Below are positions 1-8,338 of a stretch of DNA of 61,775 nt, in pieces. Every line of letters starts with the position of its first letter. Within the stretch, counting starts at the first letter, position 1. The translations under genes were made by a program, and so were the position numbers. The notes under the pieces were generated by a model that worked only from the letters and a program-made list of their open reading frames with translations, ran no database searches and had not been told where the DNA came from. The DNA comes from Syntrophomonas sp. UBA4922 (GTDB lineage Bacteria; Bacillota; Syntrophomonadia; Syntrophomonadales; Syntrophomonadaceae): positions 7,748-69,522 of the forward strand of contig DHBS01000048.1 of the NCBI GenBank assembly GCA_002398825.1. The letters run 5' to 3'.

Positions 1-27
1 AAAAAAAAAAAAAAACTTTTTTTCCCC
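1..27. other. Homopolymer at sequence end
   Basis: The window opens with 15 A, one C, 7 T and a C run, low-complexity sequence unlike anything else here. This is most simply an assembly or sequencing artefact at a contig end rather than biology. Confidence 0.7.
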
Positions 28-83
28 TCAACAACCCCCTCCCCGCGACACCAACAGAGGATATCGGCCGATTTTGCAAAGCA

Positions 84-1040
84 TTAGCCGGCTTTGATAG
101 ACCCCAGGGTTTCTTTGCACTGTAAAAGAGAGGTTATAACACGATTAACAGGTGTTTCCACCCCCAGGCGTTCCCCCAGCCTGACTACCGCACCGTTCAA
201 TGCCTCGATTTCGGTTTTTCGGCCCCGTTGAATATCCTGCAGCATGGAAGCCCGGTGAGCCGCGGTAGAAGGAACCATTTGACGGTAAAACGAACTCCGA
301 TAGGCCTCGCCGTCTTTCCAGGGGGTGGGCTGTTCCAGGGCTTTCAGGACCGCAAAAATCTCGTTTATGATTTGATCCATCAGCTGACGGCTCCATTCCA
401 TCTCGGCGAGTTTGCCGTAAGGCACCTCCAGAATAGCACCGAGAGGGTTCAGTGCTGAGTTATAAATGATTTTTGCCCATATTAACTCCATAATATTGGG
501 TGACACCCGGGTGGGAATACCTGCCTCGCAAAAAACATCGGCCAGTTGTTGCAGCCGGTCTTCATCTATCAGTTGATGAGGATGGCCTAACAGAACATCA
601 TCAGCTATAACGGTCACCTGGGATATACCCGGCTCTAGGGTTACCGCACCGAAAATCACCCGCCCCAGGATGAGGCGGTCGGCGGCAATGTATTCGGAGG
701 CGGCTTCATAATTGCCATAGCCATTTTGCGCCAGAAGCACATAGGTGTTATCCTTAATACAAGACTTTAAGACTTGAGATACCGCGGCAGTCTGGTAAGC
801 CTTCACGGTAACTATAATCAAATCAAAATCCCGATCGGCTAACTGGTCTACGGAAGCCGCCACCTGATCTAAATAGGCCTGATGCTCGCCCCAAATACCC
901 TGAATCTGAACCCCTTGCCGGCCGATACGGGATGCCACTGCAGGAATGTCGATACCGGACACCCGATGGCCGGCCCGCTTTAAAAGGCACGAGTATACTG
1001 AGCCCAGGGCCCCCAGGCCGAATACTAATATTTTCATCAC
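84..1040 (-). CDS. Ketopantoate reductase family protein (PanE/ApbA-like)
   Basis: The 318-residue product begins with a Rossmann nucleotide-binding motif (GLGALGS near residues 8-14) and has the two-domain length of 2-dehydropantoate 2-reductases. Family members reduce ketopantoate to pantoate with NADPH in the cytoplasm, a step toward pantothenate and CoA. The C-terminal half contains the helical-domain feature KIIYNSALNPLGAI (about residues 190-203), typical of this family. No panB, panC or panD is adjacent, so it may instead be one of the many paralogues acting on another 2-oxo acid. It reads toward the left end of the window and has no obvious operon partner. Confidence 0.85.
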   Translation of the reverse strand: MMKILVFGLGALGSVYSCLLKRAGHRVSGIDIPAVASRIGRQGVQIQGIWGEHQAYLDQVAASVDQLADRDFDLIIVTVKAYQTAAVSQVLKSCIKDNTYVLLAQNGYGNYEAASEYIAADRLILGRVIFGAVTLEPGISQVTVIADDVLLGHPHQLIDEDRLQQLADVFCEAGIPTRVSPNIMELIWAKIIYNSALNPLGAILEVPYGKLAEMEWSRQLMDQIINEIFAVLKALEQPTPWKDGEAYRSSFYRQMVPSTAAHRASMLQDIQRGRKTEIEALNGAVVRLGERLGVETPVNRVITSLLQCKETLGSIKAG

Positions 1041-1277
1041 TTAAACCGCCTTTTGTCATTTGATATGTTTTTGTATAGGGATGTTTCCAGTTAGTATTAT
1101 ACTCTATTGCGCTGCCGTCAAGAGGCTTTTATTTAGAAGACCGGTTTATCACGGCGGTGGATCGGGGTATGAGGGGCTGGCGCATTGATTTGCCCCAGGA
1201 TTGCCAGCTGTTTGTAGACTGCCAGGTTTTTAAGCAGGCTGCTATTTGGTATTAAATATGGGGAAAGGGAGAATGAT

Positions 1278-2051
1278 ATGCCCGAATACAGTTATGTGGA
1301 CCAGCCCCAGGTGCTGCAATATCTTTTTTATCCGCGGTCAGATGCCAGTGAAAATCCTCCCGGCAGCTACGATTATTTTGTGGAGGCCGGAGACAATGTC
1401 CGGGTGGCCTGCCGCTTTTATGTGGCCGATCCAGGCTGGCCCTGGATGCTCTACTTTCATGGCAACGGTGAAGTAGCCGGCGATTATGACCAAATCGCTC
1501 CCCTTTATCATCTCTGCAGGGTAAACCTGGTGGTGGCGGATTATCGCGGTTACGGATTAAGCCAGGGCAGGCCGTCGGTGACCGCTTTGATCAGTGATGC
1601 CGAACAGGTCTTAGCTGAAATCAAACGACAGGTCAAAGAGCGTTATAATCAGTCGGAGTGCTGGGTTATGGGGCGCTCTATGGGCAGCATCGCTGCACTG
1701 CACCTGGCCTATGGATACCCGCAAGAGATGAGGGGTTTTATCATTGAGAGCGGCTTTGCCAGCGTAACGCGCCTTATCACCCATTTTGGTATTATGGACC
1801 CCAATCCCCGCTTGAAGAGCATTGAAGAGGCTTGCCTGGAGATGATAGGGCAAATCAAGCTGCCAGCCCTGATTTTGCACGGGGACCGTGACACCCTGGT
1901 ACCCTGGTCCGAGGGTAAGTTGATATATGACACCCTGGGCTCAGCTAATAAGCAAATGCTTACCATGCCCGGGGCCAGCCACAATGACATAATATTCCGC
2001 GACCTGCCGCGTTATTTTGGTGCCATTCAAGAATTCATAAACAATTGTTAA
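1278..2051 (+). CDS. Alpha/beta hydrolase
   Basis: This 257-residue protein has the complete catalytic layout of an alpha/beta-fold serine hydrolase: nucleophile elbow GRSMGS around residues 132-137, an acid in HGDRDTLVPW near 199-208, and the histidine in GASHND near 234-239. No signal peptide is visible, so it is probably cytoplasmic. The start is the ATG after a GGGAAAGGGAGA-type ribosome binding site. Its substrate (ester, thioester or peptide) cannot be predicted. The HD-domain gene follows after about 43 bases, so the two may be co-transcribed. Confidence 0.88.
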   Translation: MPEYSYVDQPQVLQYLFYPRSDASENPPGSYDYFVEAGDNVRVACRFYVADPGWPWMLYFHGNGEVAGDYDQIAPLYHLCRVNLVVADYRGYGLSQGRPSVTALISDAEQVLAEIKRQVKERYNQSECWVMGRSMGSIAALHLAYGYPQEMRGFIIESGFASVTRLITHFGIMDPNPRLKSIEEACLEMIGQIKLPALILHGDRDTLVPWSEGKLIYDTLGSANKQMLTMPGASHNDIIFRDLPRYFGAIQEFINNC

Positions 2052-2094
2052 GTCAATTTTATATTACCATTTCAAGCAAGGGAAAAACGAGAAC

Positions 2095-2874
2095 ATGATA
2101 TTGTCAAGGCTTATAAATAGAATTCACACTGATCCGGGCTGGCTTCAAGCTGACCCCTGGCGAGCTTATCGCCTGGTGTTGTTGGCAGCCCGTTTCGATA
2201 TCCCTATCAACAGCGATGCTGTTGAATTAATCAGGTCTATTGATTACAGCGGTTTAGACCGGCAGCGCGTTTTCACAGAGCTGAGCAAATTGCTGTTCTT
2301 ATCAGTCCGGCCATCCCGGGGGTTTCGTTATATGCTGAAATGCGGTATTTTAGAGCAGCTTCATCCGCTGCTCCATGCCCTGGTGGGATGCCGGCAGGAA
2401 AAGAGCCATCACCCTGAAGGCGATGTTTTTGAACATACCATGCTGGTTGTAGACCAATGCAGGCTGCGTATGAAAGATTCCGGCAATCCCCAGGCCTTGA
2501 TGCTGGCCGCGCTTTTGCACGATATCGGTAAACCGGTTACCATTGGCCACCATAAGGGCAAGGTCACCTCTTATGGACATGATGTAATCGGCAGCAAGAT
2601 GGCGGCCAGCTTTTTGACAGAATTCAAGGCTCCGCCAGATCTGGTCAGAACCGTACAGCAGCTGGTCAGAGAGCATATGCAGCCGGTTTTGTTGTATAAG
2701 CAAAAAGAAAAGGTCAGTAATAAAGCCATACGCCGCTTGCTGGGCAGGGTCAATGTGGACGAATTGTTGTTGCTATCGGAAGCCGACTATCTCGGCAGGG
2801 GGGGCGAAAGGGATTACCGGCCCATACGGGACTGGTTGTGCCGGCGCATAGAGCGCTTGAAACTGTCTTTGTAA
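2095..2874 (+). CDS. HD-domain protein resembling the C-terminal part of CCA-adding enzyme
   Basis: The 259-residue product carries an HD phosphohydrolase core: FEHTML near residue 117, then the ALLHDIGKP motif near 141-149, followed by a later histidine in VREHM. The first 100 residues resemble the tRNA-binding segment that precedes the HD domain in bacterial CCA nucleotidyltransferases. The nucleotidyltransferase head itself (a GGxxRD-type motif) is absent. It therefore looks like a stand-alone RNA-binding plus HD protein, perhaps a 2',3'-cyclic phosphodiesterase or phosphatase acting on RNA ends. The family relation is a judgement from sequence feel; the HD motif is directly visible. Confidence 0.75.
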   Translation: MILSRLINRIHTDPGWLQADPWRAYRLVLLAARFDIPINSDAVELIRSIDYSGLDRQRVFTELSKLLFLSVRPSRGFRYMLKCGILEQLHPLLHALVGCRQEKSHHPEGDVFEHTMLVVDQCRLRMKDSGNPQALMLAALLHDIGKPVTIGHHKGKVTSYGHDVIGSKMAASFLTEFKAPPDLVRTVQQLVREHMQPVLLYKQKEKVSNKAIRRLLGRVNVDELLLLSEADYLGRGGERDYRPIRDWLCRRIERLKLSL

Positions 2875-2981
2875 ATCACCTTACATACCTTCTGCAAATC
2901 AAGTGACCGTAACGGCTTCTATAGCCCGGCCCTATTTTTAAAATAAGTCTGTTTAATGCAGGGAGAGATTTCGATTCGAGG

Positions 2982-3536
2982 TCAGGCCGAGCGGCTATAG
3001 CTCAAATAATGTTTGAAAGCTATGATTAATCCCAGCGCAGCCAGCCAGATCAATGGGCCGGTGCTGAGAGCGCAGACTGCCATGGCGAATCCGCCGCCCA
3101 TTGCGGCCGGGTCGGCTTGACGCCACAGGGCATAAACCAAGAGCCAGGCAACAATAAAAACCGCAATTGCCACAGGTTGAATTGACCATAGAAGACCGCC
3201 TAAACTGGTAGCCAGACCTTTGCCTCCGGAAAACTTCAGCCAAACCGGCCAGATATGGCCGCTTACCGCCGCTGTCACCCCCAACAGGGCATCGACCCCC
3301 AAACAATCTGCAATCCAGGCTGCGGCTGCTCCTTTTCCGCAATCCACAATAAACACTGCCAGGGCTGGCAGCCAGCCCATAATCAGGCGTGTATTCATGG
3401 TGCCCATATTGCCTGAGCCGTGCTCGCGAATGTCCAGGTGAAAGCAGGCGTTACCCAGAAGGTAAGCGCTGGGTATACTCCCTATAAGGTAGCACAGGGC
3501 TACTGTCTCTGCCATGAGCAAATAACCATATTCCAT
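2982..3536 (-). CDS. plsY: Glycerol-3-phosphate acyltransferase PlsY
   Basis: PlsY transfers an acyl group from acyl-phosphate to glycerol-3-phosphate at the membrane, the first committed step of phospholipid synthesis in most Gram-positive bacteria. The diagnostic motifs are present: YLIGSIPSAYLLG at the start, GSGNMGTMNTRL near residues 39-50, and GHIWPVWLKFSGGKGLATSLGG near 92-113. The protein is strongly hydrophobic with several membrane spans, and its roughly 184 residues match the family, though its C-terminus is slightly short. I chose the ATG giving MEYGYLL; an in-frame ATG four codons upstream is possible but poorly placed relative to any ribosome site. Confidence 0.93.
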   Translation of the reverse strand: MEYGYLLMAETVALCYLIGSIPSAYLLGNACFHLDIREHGSGNMGTMNTRLIMGWLPALAVFIVDCGKGAAAAWIADCLGVDALLGVTAAVSGHIWPVWLKFSGGKGLATSLGGLLWSIQPVAIAVFIVAWLLVYALWRQADPAAMGGGFAMAVCALSTGPLIWLAALGLIIAFKHYLSYSRSA

Positions 3537-3907
3537 AAATCTTCCCATCCTGATCCCGCATTATTTCGGCGGGAAGCGGATAAAATCCTTTCAATAGAAC
3601 TGTGGGGACATCCTGCGGTCCTTCTCGTCTGTACAACGCCCGATTGATATATCTTATGCCCGGGAGCAATTGGCTTATGCCCGTCATACATACCCCCATA
3701 TAATTCGGCATGGCCCGGCTCAAACTCCTGCCGGGGTTAATTGTCAGTTCGGCCCGGGAAAAGGAACAGATCCCGGATCTGTTTCCCATTCCTTCCCAGC
3801 CCCGGGTATATGCCCCGCTAAACATAACTATTTATTATTTAAAGTATAATTGCCAATATGATATAGTAGTTTTATATACAGTCTGTTAATCGGAAAGGAT
3901 GATATCG
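3537..3907. other. Non-coding gap between divergent plsY and yedF
   Basis: About 370 bases separate the divergent plsY and yedF genes. A minus-strand open frame crosses part of it and overlaps the start of plsY, but it has no recognisable domain or good ribosome site and I do not call it. The AT-rich stretch just before yedF (about 3825-3885) is the likely promoter region. No specific regulatory element was recognised. Confidence 0.5.
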
Positions 3908-4480
3908 TTGCCATATACTATAGATGCCAGAGGATTAAACTGCCCGGAGCCGGTGATACTCACCAAGAGAGGGGTGGACCTGGGCGAGGAGCACATTGTG
4001 ATCATGGTAAGCAATCAGGCTGCGCGGGAGAATGTCAGCAAAATGGGCATCAGCCAGGGATATGATGTGGCTGTTGAAGAAAAAGGCGGGGAATTCCATA
4101 TTACCCTGAAAAAAAAGGCAGCCCCCCAGAATGCGCCCGCTGCGGCCGAAGAGGTTTCGGTTTTAGTGAAAAGCGACCTTTTTGGGAATGGCGATGCCGA
4201 GTTGGGGCAGATCCTGATGAAAAGCTTTTTATATACCCTCAACGAAACCGCGGGGATCAAATATATAATATTTATGAACCGGGGGGTTTTACTGACAGTT
4301 GCCGGGTCTCCGCTTCTGGATCATTTACAGGCTCTGGAGGAAAAAGGTATATCCATTCTGAGCTGCGGAACCTGTCTGGACTATTATAATATCAAAGAAC
4401 AGCTGGCAGTGGGAGCGGTCACCAACATGTATACCGCCATGGAGATTTTGACGAGTACATCCCGGAACCTCACCCTATAA
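3908..4480 (+). CDS. yedF: Selenium-metabolism sulfurtransferase-like protein YedF
   Basis: The protein starts with a TusA/SirA-like domain (DARGLNCPEPV, with the key CPxP cysteine near residue 12), followed after about 80 residues by a DsrE-like domain. This two-domain arrangement of about 190 residues is that of YedF, a family found mainly in organisms that use selenium. It probably relays persulfide or selenide delivered by the next gene. A TTG at 3908 is the likely start: GGAAAGG lies 9-10 bases upstream, whereas an ATG at 3899 sits directly against that site. The cysteine desulfurase gene follows after 21 bases, so the two form an operon. Confidence 0.85.
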   Translation: MPYTIDARGLNCPEPVILTKRGVDLGEEHIVIMVSNQAARENVSKMGISQGYDVAVEEKGGEFHITLKKKAAPQNAPAAAEEVSVLVKSDLFGNGDAELGQILMKSFLYTLNETAGIKYIIFMNRGVLLTVAGSPLLDHLQALEEKGISILSCGTCLDYYNIKEQLAVGAVTNMYTAMEILTSTSRNLTL

Positions 4481-4501
4481 AAGAAAGGAGAGTACCTCCA
4501 A

Positions 4502-5641
4502 TTGATATATATGGACAATGCCGCCACCAGCTTTCCTAAGCCGGAGGCGGTATACCGGGCGGTCGATTATTTTAATCGCAACCTCGGAGGCAGTCCGGGG
4601 CGGGGGAGTCACCAATCCACACTGAAAGCGGGAGCCGTCTTGCTGGAATGCCGTGAATTGCTGGCTCGCTTGTTTAATATAGCTGATGCGGCTCAAATTG
4701 CCTTCACCGCTAATATTACCGATGCCATCAACATCGGACTAAAAGGAGTACTGAGGCCGGGTGATCACATCATCACCAGCAGCATGGAACATAACGCCGT
4801 GGCCCGTCCCCTGTATGGGCTTTCCCAAGAGGGTGTGGAATGGACCAGAGTTCCCTGCAGGCCGGATGGCTCTTTGGATCCCGCCCATATTGCGCCGGCT
4901 GTCAAGGCCAATACCCGCATGATTTGCATGCTGCACGCTTCCAACCTGACCGGGACTATACTTCCGATAAAGGATGTAGGCCAAATTGCTCATCAGTATG
5001 GACTTCTTTTTATGGTTGACAGCGCTCAGACGGCGGGGGTATTGCCCATAGATGTGGAGGCCAGTCACATCGACATTCTCACCTTTACCGGCCATAAAAG
5101 CTTGTTGGGGCCTCAGGGCACCGGGGGTATTTACGTGCATCCCCGGGTGAAGCTGCGTCTGCTCAGAGAGGGCGGTACCGGGTCTGCTTCCGAATCTCTG
5201 GATCAGCCCACGATCATGCCTGACCGTTTGGAATCCGGCACCCCTAATACACCCGGTATTGCCGGTCTGGCAGCTGGTCTCGAGTTTATTTTTAAGACCG
5301 GGATGGAGAATATTCGCCGTCATGAACAAGAACTCACCGATCTTTTAATCAGGGAATTGCGGAACATACCCGGTCTCAAGATTTACGGTCCGGGTGACAG
5401 CCGGCTCATGACCGCGGTGATATCATTCAACATCGCCGGGATCGATTGCGGAGAAGTGAGTTTGCTGCTGGACCAGAATTATGGTATCATAACCCGCTCG
5501 GGAATGCACTGCGCTCCGCTGGCTCATCAGACCATAGGTACAGCCGAGCTGGGAGCCTGCAGAATAAGTCCCGGATTTTTCAATACTACGGATGAAGTTC
5601 AAAAAGTCATTGAGGCATTGCGGCACATAGCCCGGACCTGA
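4502..5641 (+). CDS. Cysteine desulfurase family protein (class V aminotransferase fold)
   Basis: The PLP enzyme removes sulfur (or selenium) from cysteine or selenocysteine onto an active-site cysteine. Visible motifs are the N-terminal MIYMDNAATSFPKPE, the PLP lysine in TFTGHKSLLGPQGTGG (near residues 196-211), and the C-terminal RSGMHCAPLAH loop with the catalytic cysteine near residue 339. The 379-residue length fits the small-desulfurase group that often accompanies yedF and selD. The TTG start is favoured because AAAGGAG lies 11 bases upstream. With yedF it probably makes the reactive selenium pool needed for selenoproteins such as the one at 7951. Confidence 0.9.
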   Translation: MIYMDNAATSFPKPEAVYRAVDYFNRNLGGSPGRGSHQSTLKAGAVLLECRELLARLFNIADAAQIAFTANITDAINIGLKGVLRPGDHIITSSMEHNAVARPLYGLSQEGVEWTRVPCRPDGSLDPAHIAPAVKANTRMICMLHASNLTGTILPIKDVGQIAHQYGLLFMVDSAQTAGVLPIDVEASHIDILTFTGHKSLLGPQGTGGIYVHPRVKLRLLREGGTGSASESLDQPTIMPDRLESGTPNTPGIAGLAAGLEFIFKTGMENIRRHEQELTDLLIRELRNIPGLKIYGPGDSRLMTAVISFNIAGIDCGEVSLLLDQNYGIITRSGMHCAPLAHQTIGTAELGACRISPGFFNTTDEVQKVIEALRHIART

Positions 5642-5642
5642 G

Positions 5643-6389
5643 CTATTGGCGGGGAAAAGTTGAAGATATTTCCCTGCTGAGGCGCAGGTAATCAACGGCC
5701 CCGTTGCTGTTGGGCCGGTAGGCTAATACATCCAGTCCCCGGGCCGGGGATTCGGTGATCGAAACACTGTCCCGCACCATGGTCTGCAAAACCAATCCCG
5801 GGAAGAGCCGGTTTAGCCCGGCCAGGGTTTCTTTATTGATCTTGCGGCGGCTGAAGCGGTTGATGAAAAGACCCAGAAGAGAAAGCTGGGGGTTGAGATA
5901 TTTCCTCACCGCAGCGACGGTATCTGCCAGGTGAGACAATATCTTTAGATCCAGGTACTCGGCCAAAACTGGTACCAACACTTCATCGGCTGCGGCCAGG
6001 GCATTGATATTGAGCAGGCCCAAACCCGGCGGACAGTCAATCAGCACGAAATCGTAATCAGGCGCCTCTTTAAGAGCCTGTTTCAATAAGGTTTCCCGCC
6101 CTATGGCCCCGGCCATCTCCACCTCCAATGCCGCCAGGGATCGGCTGGAGGGCATCGCGGCCACCCCGCGCACCTCTTTGAGATCACTCCAGGAGGCCTG
6201 CTTTTTGAGCAGCCGATAAGTCCCGCTTGCACCGGCGGAGATCTGCAGGGCGGCACTCAAAGAACCCAAAGGATCTGCATCCACCAGCATTACCCGGTAT
6301 CCCATACTGTGTAAAGCAAAACCGATATTCAAGACGGAGGTTGTCTTGCCGCAGCCGCCTTTGGGGTTGTATATGGCCAGAACCCGCAT
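5643..6389 (-). CDS. ParA/Soj-family ATPase
   Basis: The deviant Walker A motif (YNPKGGCGKTTS) lies at the N-terminus, followed by a switch-type DADP and an LIDCPPGLG Walker B region near residues 115-123. These features mark the ParA/MinD ATPase family, whose members form dimers on DNA or membrane to position chromosomes, plasmids or protein arrays. The start was set at 6389 because GGAAAGGAGG lies 8 bases upstream; a longer frame reading upstream has no ribosome site. No parB or parS partner is visible here, so its cargo is unknown. It converges with the desulfurase gene, one base apart. Confidence 0.85.
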   Translation of the reverse strand: MRVLAIYNPKGGCGKTTSVLNIGFALHSMGYRVMLVDADPLGSLSAALQISAGASGTYRLLKKQASWSDLKEVRGVAAMPSSRSLAALEVEMAGAIGRETLLKQALKEAPDYDFVLIDCPPGLGLLNINALAAADEVLVPVLAEYLDLKILSHLADTVAAVRKYLNPQLSLLGLFINRFSRRKINKETLAGLNRLFPGLVLQTMVRDSVSITESPARGLDVLAYRPNSNGAVDYLRLSREISSTFPRQ

Positions 6390-6467
6390 TAGGCCCGCCT
6401 CCTTTCCCGAGTAAATTTCATTTCGGCACATAACACCGGCTATCCTGCCTGCCAAAAAGGGCAAAAA

Positions 6468-6498
6468 ATAAGTGGGTTTTTACACCCACTTATTTAAA
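6468..6498. terminator. Bidirectional terminator
   Basis: A perfect inverted repeat, ATAAGTGGGT and ACCCACTTAT with a TTTTAC loop, is flanked by A-rich and T-rich runs. It lies just downstream of the minus-strand transporter gene at 6601-7221 and upstream of the parA-like gene, so it most likely ends the transporter transcript. Confidence 0.85.
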
Positions 6499-6600
6499 AA
6501 CCATCGTTTCACTCGAGTACCCCGATAATCTAATCAATAAGACCTTGGGATAATTCGCTTAATTTCTCCTTATTCAGGATGAAAAAACAGCCTGAACCGA

Positions 6601-7221
6601 TTATTGTTCGATTTTGGCTGCCGCAGGTTTGAGAAGCGGACTACCTACAGGTAGTACGACTTTCTTAAATTCTGTATTTAATACTATCGCAGCACTCATG
6701 TAGATACCGCAGATACCAGAGATCAGCAGGAAGATACCGGCGATGGGAGAATATTGAGCTTTGGGCAGCCACATGCCGTCAGTCAATGCTACCAGAGGTA
6801 CTGCAACGTCCAATGCCAGGACTAGTATAGTCATAACCAGGGGTGCTCTAAAATAGGCCGGGGTCCATAGCCATAAAACGAACCATAGAGCCATCCAGGC
6901 CCATCCGTCGATTCTAGTATCAACCGCAATCCCGGTCAGCTTGGCTGAATAAACCTTGACGAAGAATTCTAATCCGCCGACCAGCATGAAGAATGCCGAG
7001 AAGAACAGGAAAATATTACCGCCGGTTGTTGCGCCCTCGGCCAATTCAATTAAACCCACTACCAACTGCACTACGAAACCACCGATAATCCAACATCCTA
7101 ACAAGGGCGCCGCGGTTCCGGACACTTTGCCGGTCAATACCGCATAAAACGTAAAACATGCAACTGCTAGTGCTACCAACCCTGCAGGGGCAGGATTTGC
7201 CCAAGATGAATTACCTGACAT
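6601..7221 (-). CDS. GPR1/FUN34/YaaH family acetate-type transporter
   Basis: The 206-residue membrane protein has the family signature NPAPAGL near residues 9-15, about six hydrophobic segments, and a short charged C-terminus. Characterised relatives move acetate, succinate or related short-chain acids (or ammonium in some reports) across the cytoplasmic membrane. GGAGGAG precedes the ATG. In a fermentative or syntrophic anaerobe it could export or take up acetate. It is a single gene with a terminator and a long upstream region. Confidence 0.9.
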   Translation of the reverse strand: MSGNSSWANPAPAGLVALAVACFTFYAVLTGKVSGTAAPLLGCWIIGGFVVQLVVGLIELAEGATTGGNIFLFFSAFFMLVGGLEFFVKVYSAKLTGIAVDTRIDGWAWMALWFVLWLWTPAYFRAPLVMTILVLALDVAVPLVALTDGMWLPKAQYSPIAGIFLLISGICGIYMSAAIVLNTEFKKVVLPVGSPLLKPAAAKIEQ

Positions 7222-7950
7222 CTAAACTCCTCCTTTTTTTCCTCTTCTTAATTTTCAGGATTCCGTTAGGCTGATTCACCTCCTTGTTACAGAAATCCAA
7301 TGGGCTCTTAAGGAGTACAACTGGTTTTCCTCCCGGAAGCCCAAAACAGTTTCACCGGGTTAGGGAATAGTAGATGAATGTGGTGTCATTTGTCTCTCTG
7401 CGAACACCACGTGAAGGTACTGTCCATGAAAGGTAGTCAAGGTTGGGCAATTAATAGTGTATTTCGGCTGTGATCCCTGCTGTGTTGGCTATGACGAATA
7501 CAGCATTTCCGGTTTTTCTGTGATCTCCTCTGCCTTTCCTTCCTGAAATCGAGGATTTAGTTGGAGGAAAACATATAATGCTTAGCTACGGTATATACCC
7601 TAAACCGGGTCTCACCAATACGCCTATACTAAACAGTGATTATGCTTGATTAACCTATTAATTGTATGCAATGGGTGCGAATTCTATACATAAGTGATTT
7701 TATTTTATTGGACATGTAGGGTTTTGTCAAGAACTATACCGCCCAAGGACTTGTATCATGGCTTTATTGCTATATATATGTGAGCCGGATAAAAAATATG
7801 GACAAAAATTGTGGAATAGTCTTATGCATCTTGAAGCTGCAGGGATAAAGCTGGCTGCAGGCTTCAATATTAGTGGTTAAGAGCGGAGTCTATCGGTATA
7901 ATATAAGGTAGTGCATATTGGATTATATTCAAGTTTTAGGAGGATATAAA
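7222..7950. promoter_or_regulatory. Long non-coding region between divergent transporter and selenoprotein genes
   Basis: About 730 bases with no credible gene. It must hold the promoter of the minus-strand transporter. Near the selenoprotein, a TATAAT at 7897-7902 has a weak -35 (TGGTTA) 17 bases upstream. A hairpin at 7831-7867 (TTGAAGCTGCAG against CTGCAGGCTTCAA) precedes it. A smaller GTGGTGT/ACACCAC repeat lies near 7380-7412. No known riboswitch was recognised. Confidence 0.5.
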
Positions 7951-8289
7951 ATGAGCGCGGATGTTATAAAGATAGAGGTATTCGGGGGCATAGCTCCTTC
8001 CGGAGGGTGAAGCTGTTCCTCGGGTTGTACGCCCGGGGACAGTTGTGGACCAACTGTTTCGGAATTAGCAGATAAGCTCAAGGCTGAATTGCAGCGAACC
8101 TATGGAGATAGAGTGCAGGTTGACTACATAGACACTGCCCAAACCCCGCTCAGTTCCTTCCCGCTGATATCTCACGTAGTGCAAATGGGTTACAGTTTCC
8201 CGATTACGGCCATTGATGGACAGCCCCGTATGGCTGGAGGGGTGGATATCGATCATGTTAAGAAACTGCTGGATGAAATGCAGATATAA
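7951..8289 (+). CDS. Small thioredoxin-fold-like selenoprotein with in-frame UGA (Sec20)
   Basis: An ATG 7 bases after AGGAGG opens a frame of 112 codons with a single internal UGA at 8008-8010. The sequence around it reads SGG-U-SCSSGC, a selenocysteine followed by closely spaced cysteines. After the UGA the frame continues uninterrupted for 92 codons to TAA. The end (YSFPITAIDGQPR) resembles the cis-proline strand of thioredoxin-fold proteins. A stem-loop starts 2 bases after the UGA, as bacterial SECIS elements do. The neighbouring yedF/desulfurase pair points to selenium use. I read it as a genuine small redox selenoprotein of unknown partner, not a pseudogene, because both sides of the UGA are intact and the residue context is redox-active. 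Confidence 0.82.
8013..8042 (+). promoter_or_regulatory. Putative bacterial SECIS element
   Basis: Directly after the UGA, CTGTTCCT pairs with GGGGACAG using two G-U pairs, then one bulged C, then GGG pairs with CCC around a 7-base loop (TTGTACG). The apical loop lies about 15 bases from the UGA, close to the range where SelB recognises bacterial SECIS hairpins. Fold prediction is by eye. Confidence 0.65.
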
Positions 8290-8338
8290 GGTGTAATGAC
8301 TTGAACCTAAAGAAAGAGGAAAAAACAGGGGAAAAGCG

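Noticed and set aside
1160..1255. Short frame ending in QVFKQAAIWY before the hydrolase gene
   Set aside because: No ribosome site, no homology recognised, and the region looks like a promoter.
3451..3825. Minus-strand open frame of 124 codons overlapping plsY
   Set aside because: It overlaps the well-supported plsY start in another frame, has no domain and no good ribosome site.
7951..8010. Selenoprotein gene as a simple nonsense pseudogene
   Set aside because: The frame is intact on both sides of the UGA, a hairpin follows immediately, the residue is in a cysteine-rich redox motif, and selenium genes are nearby.
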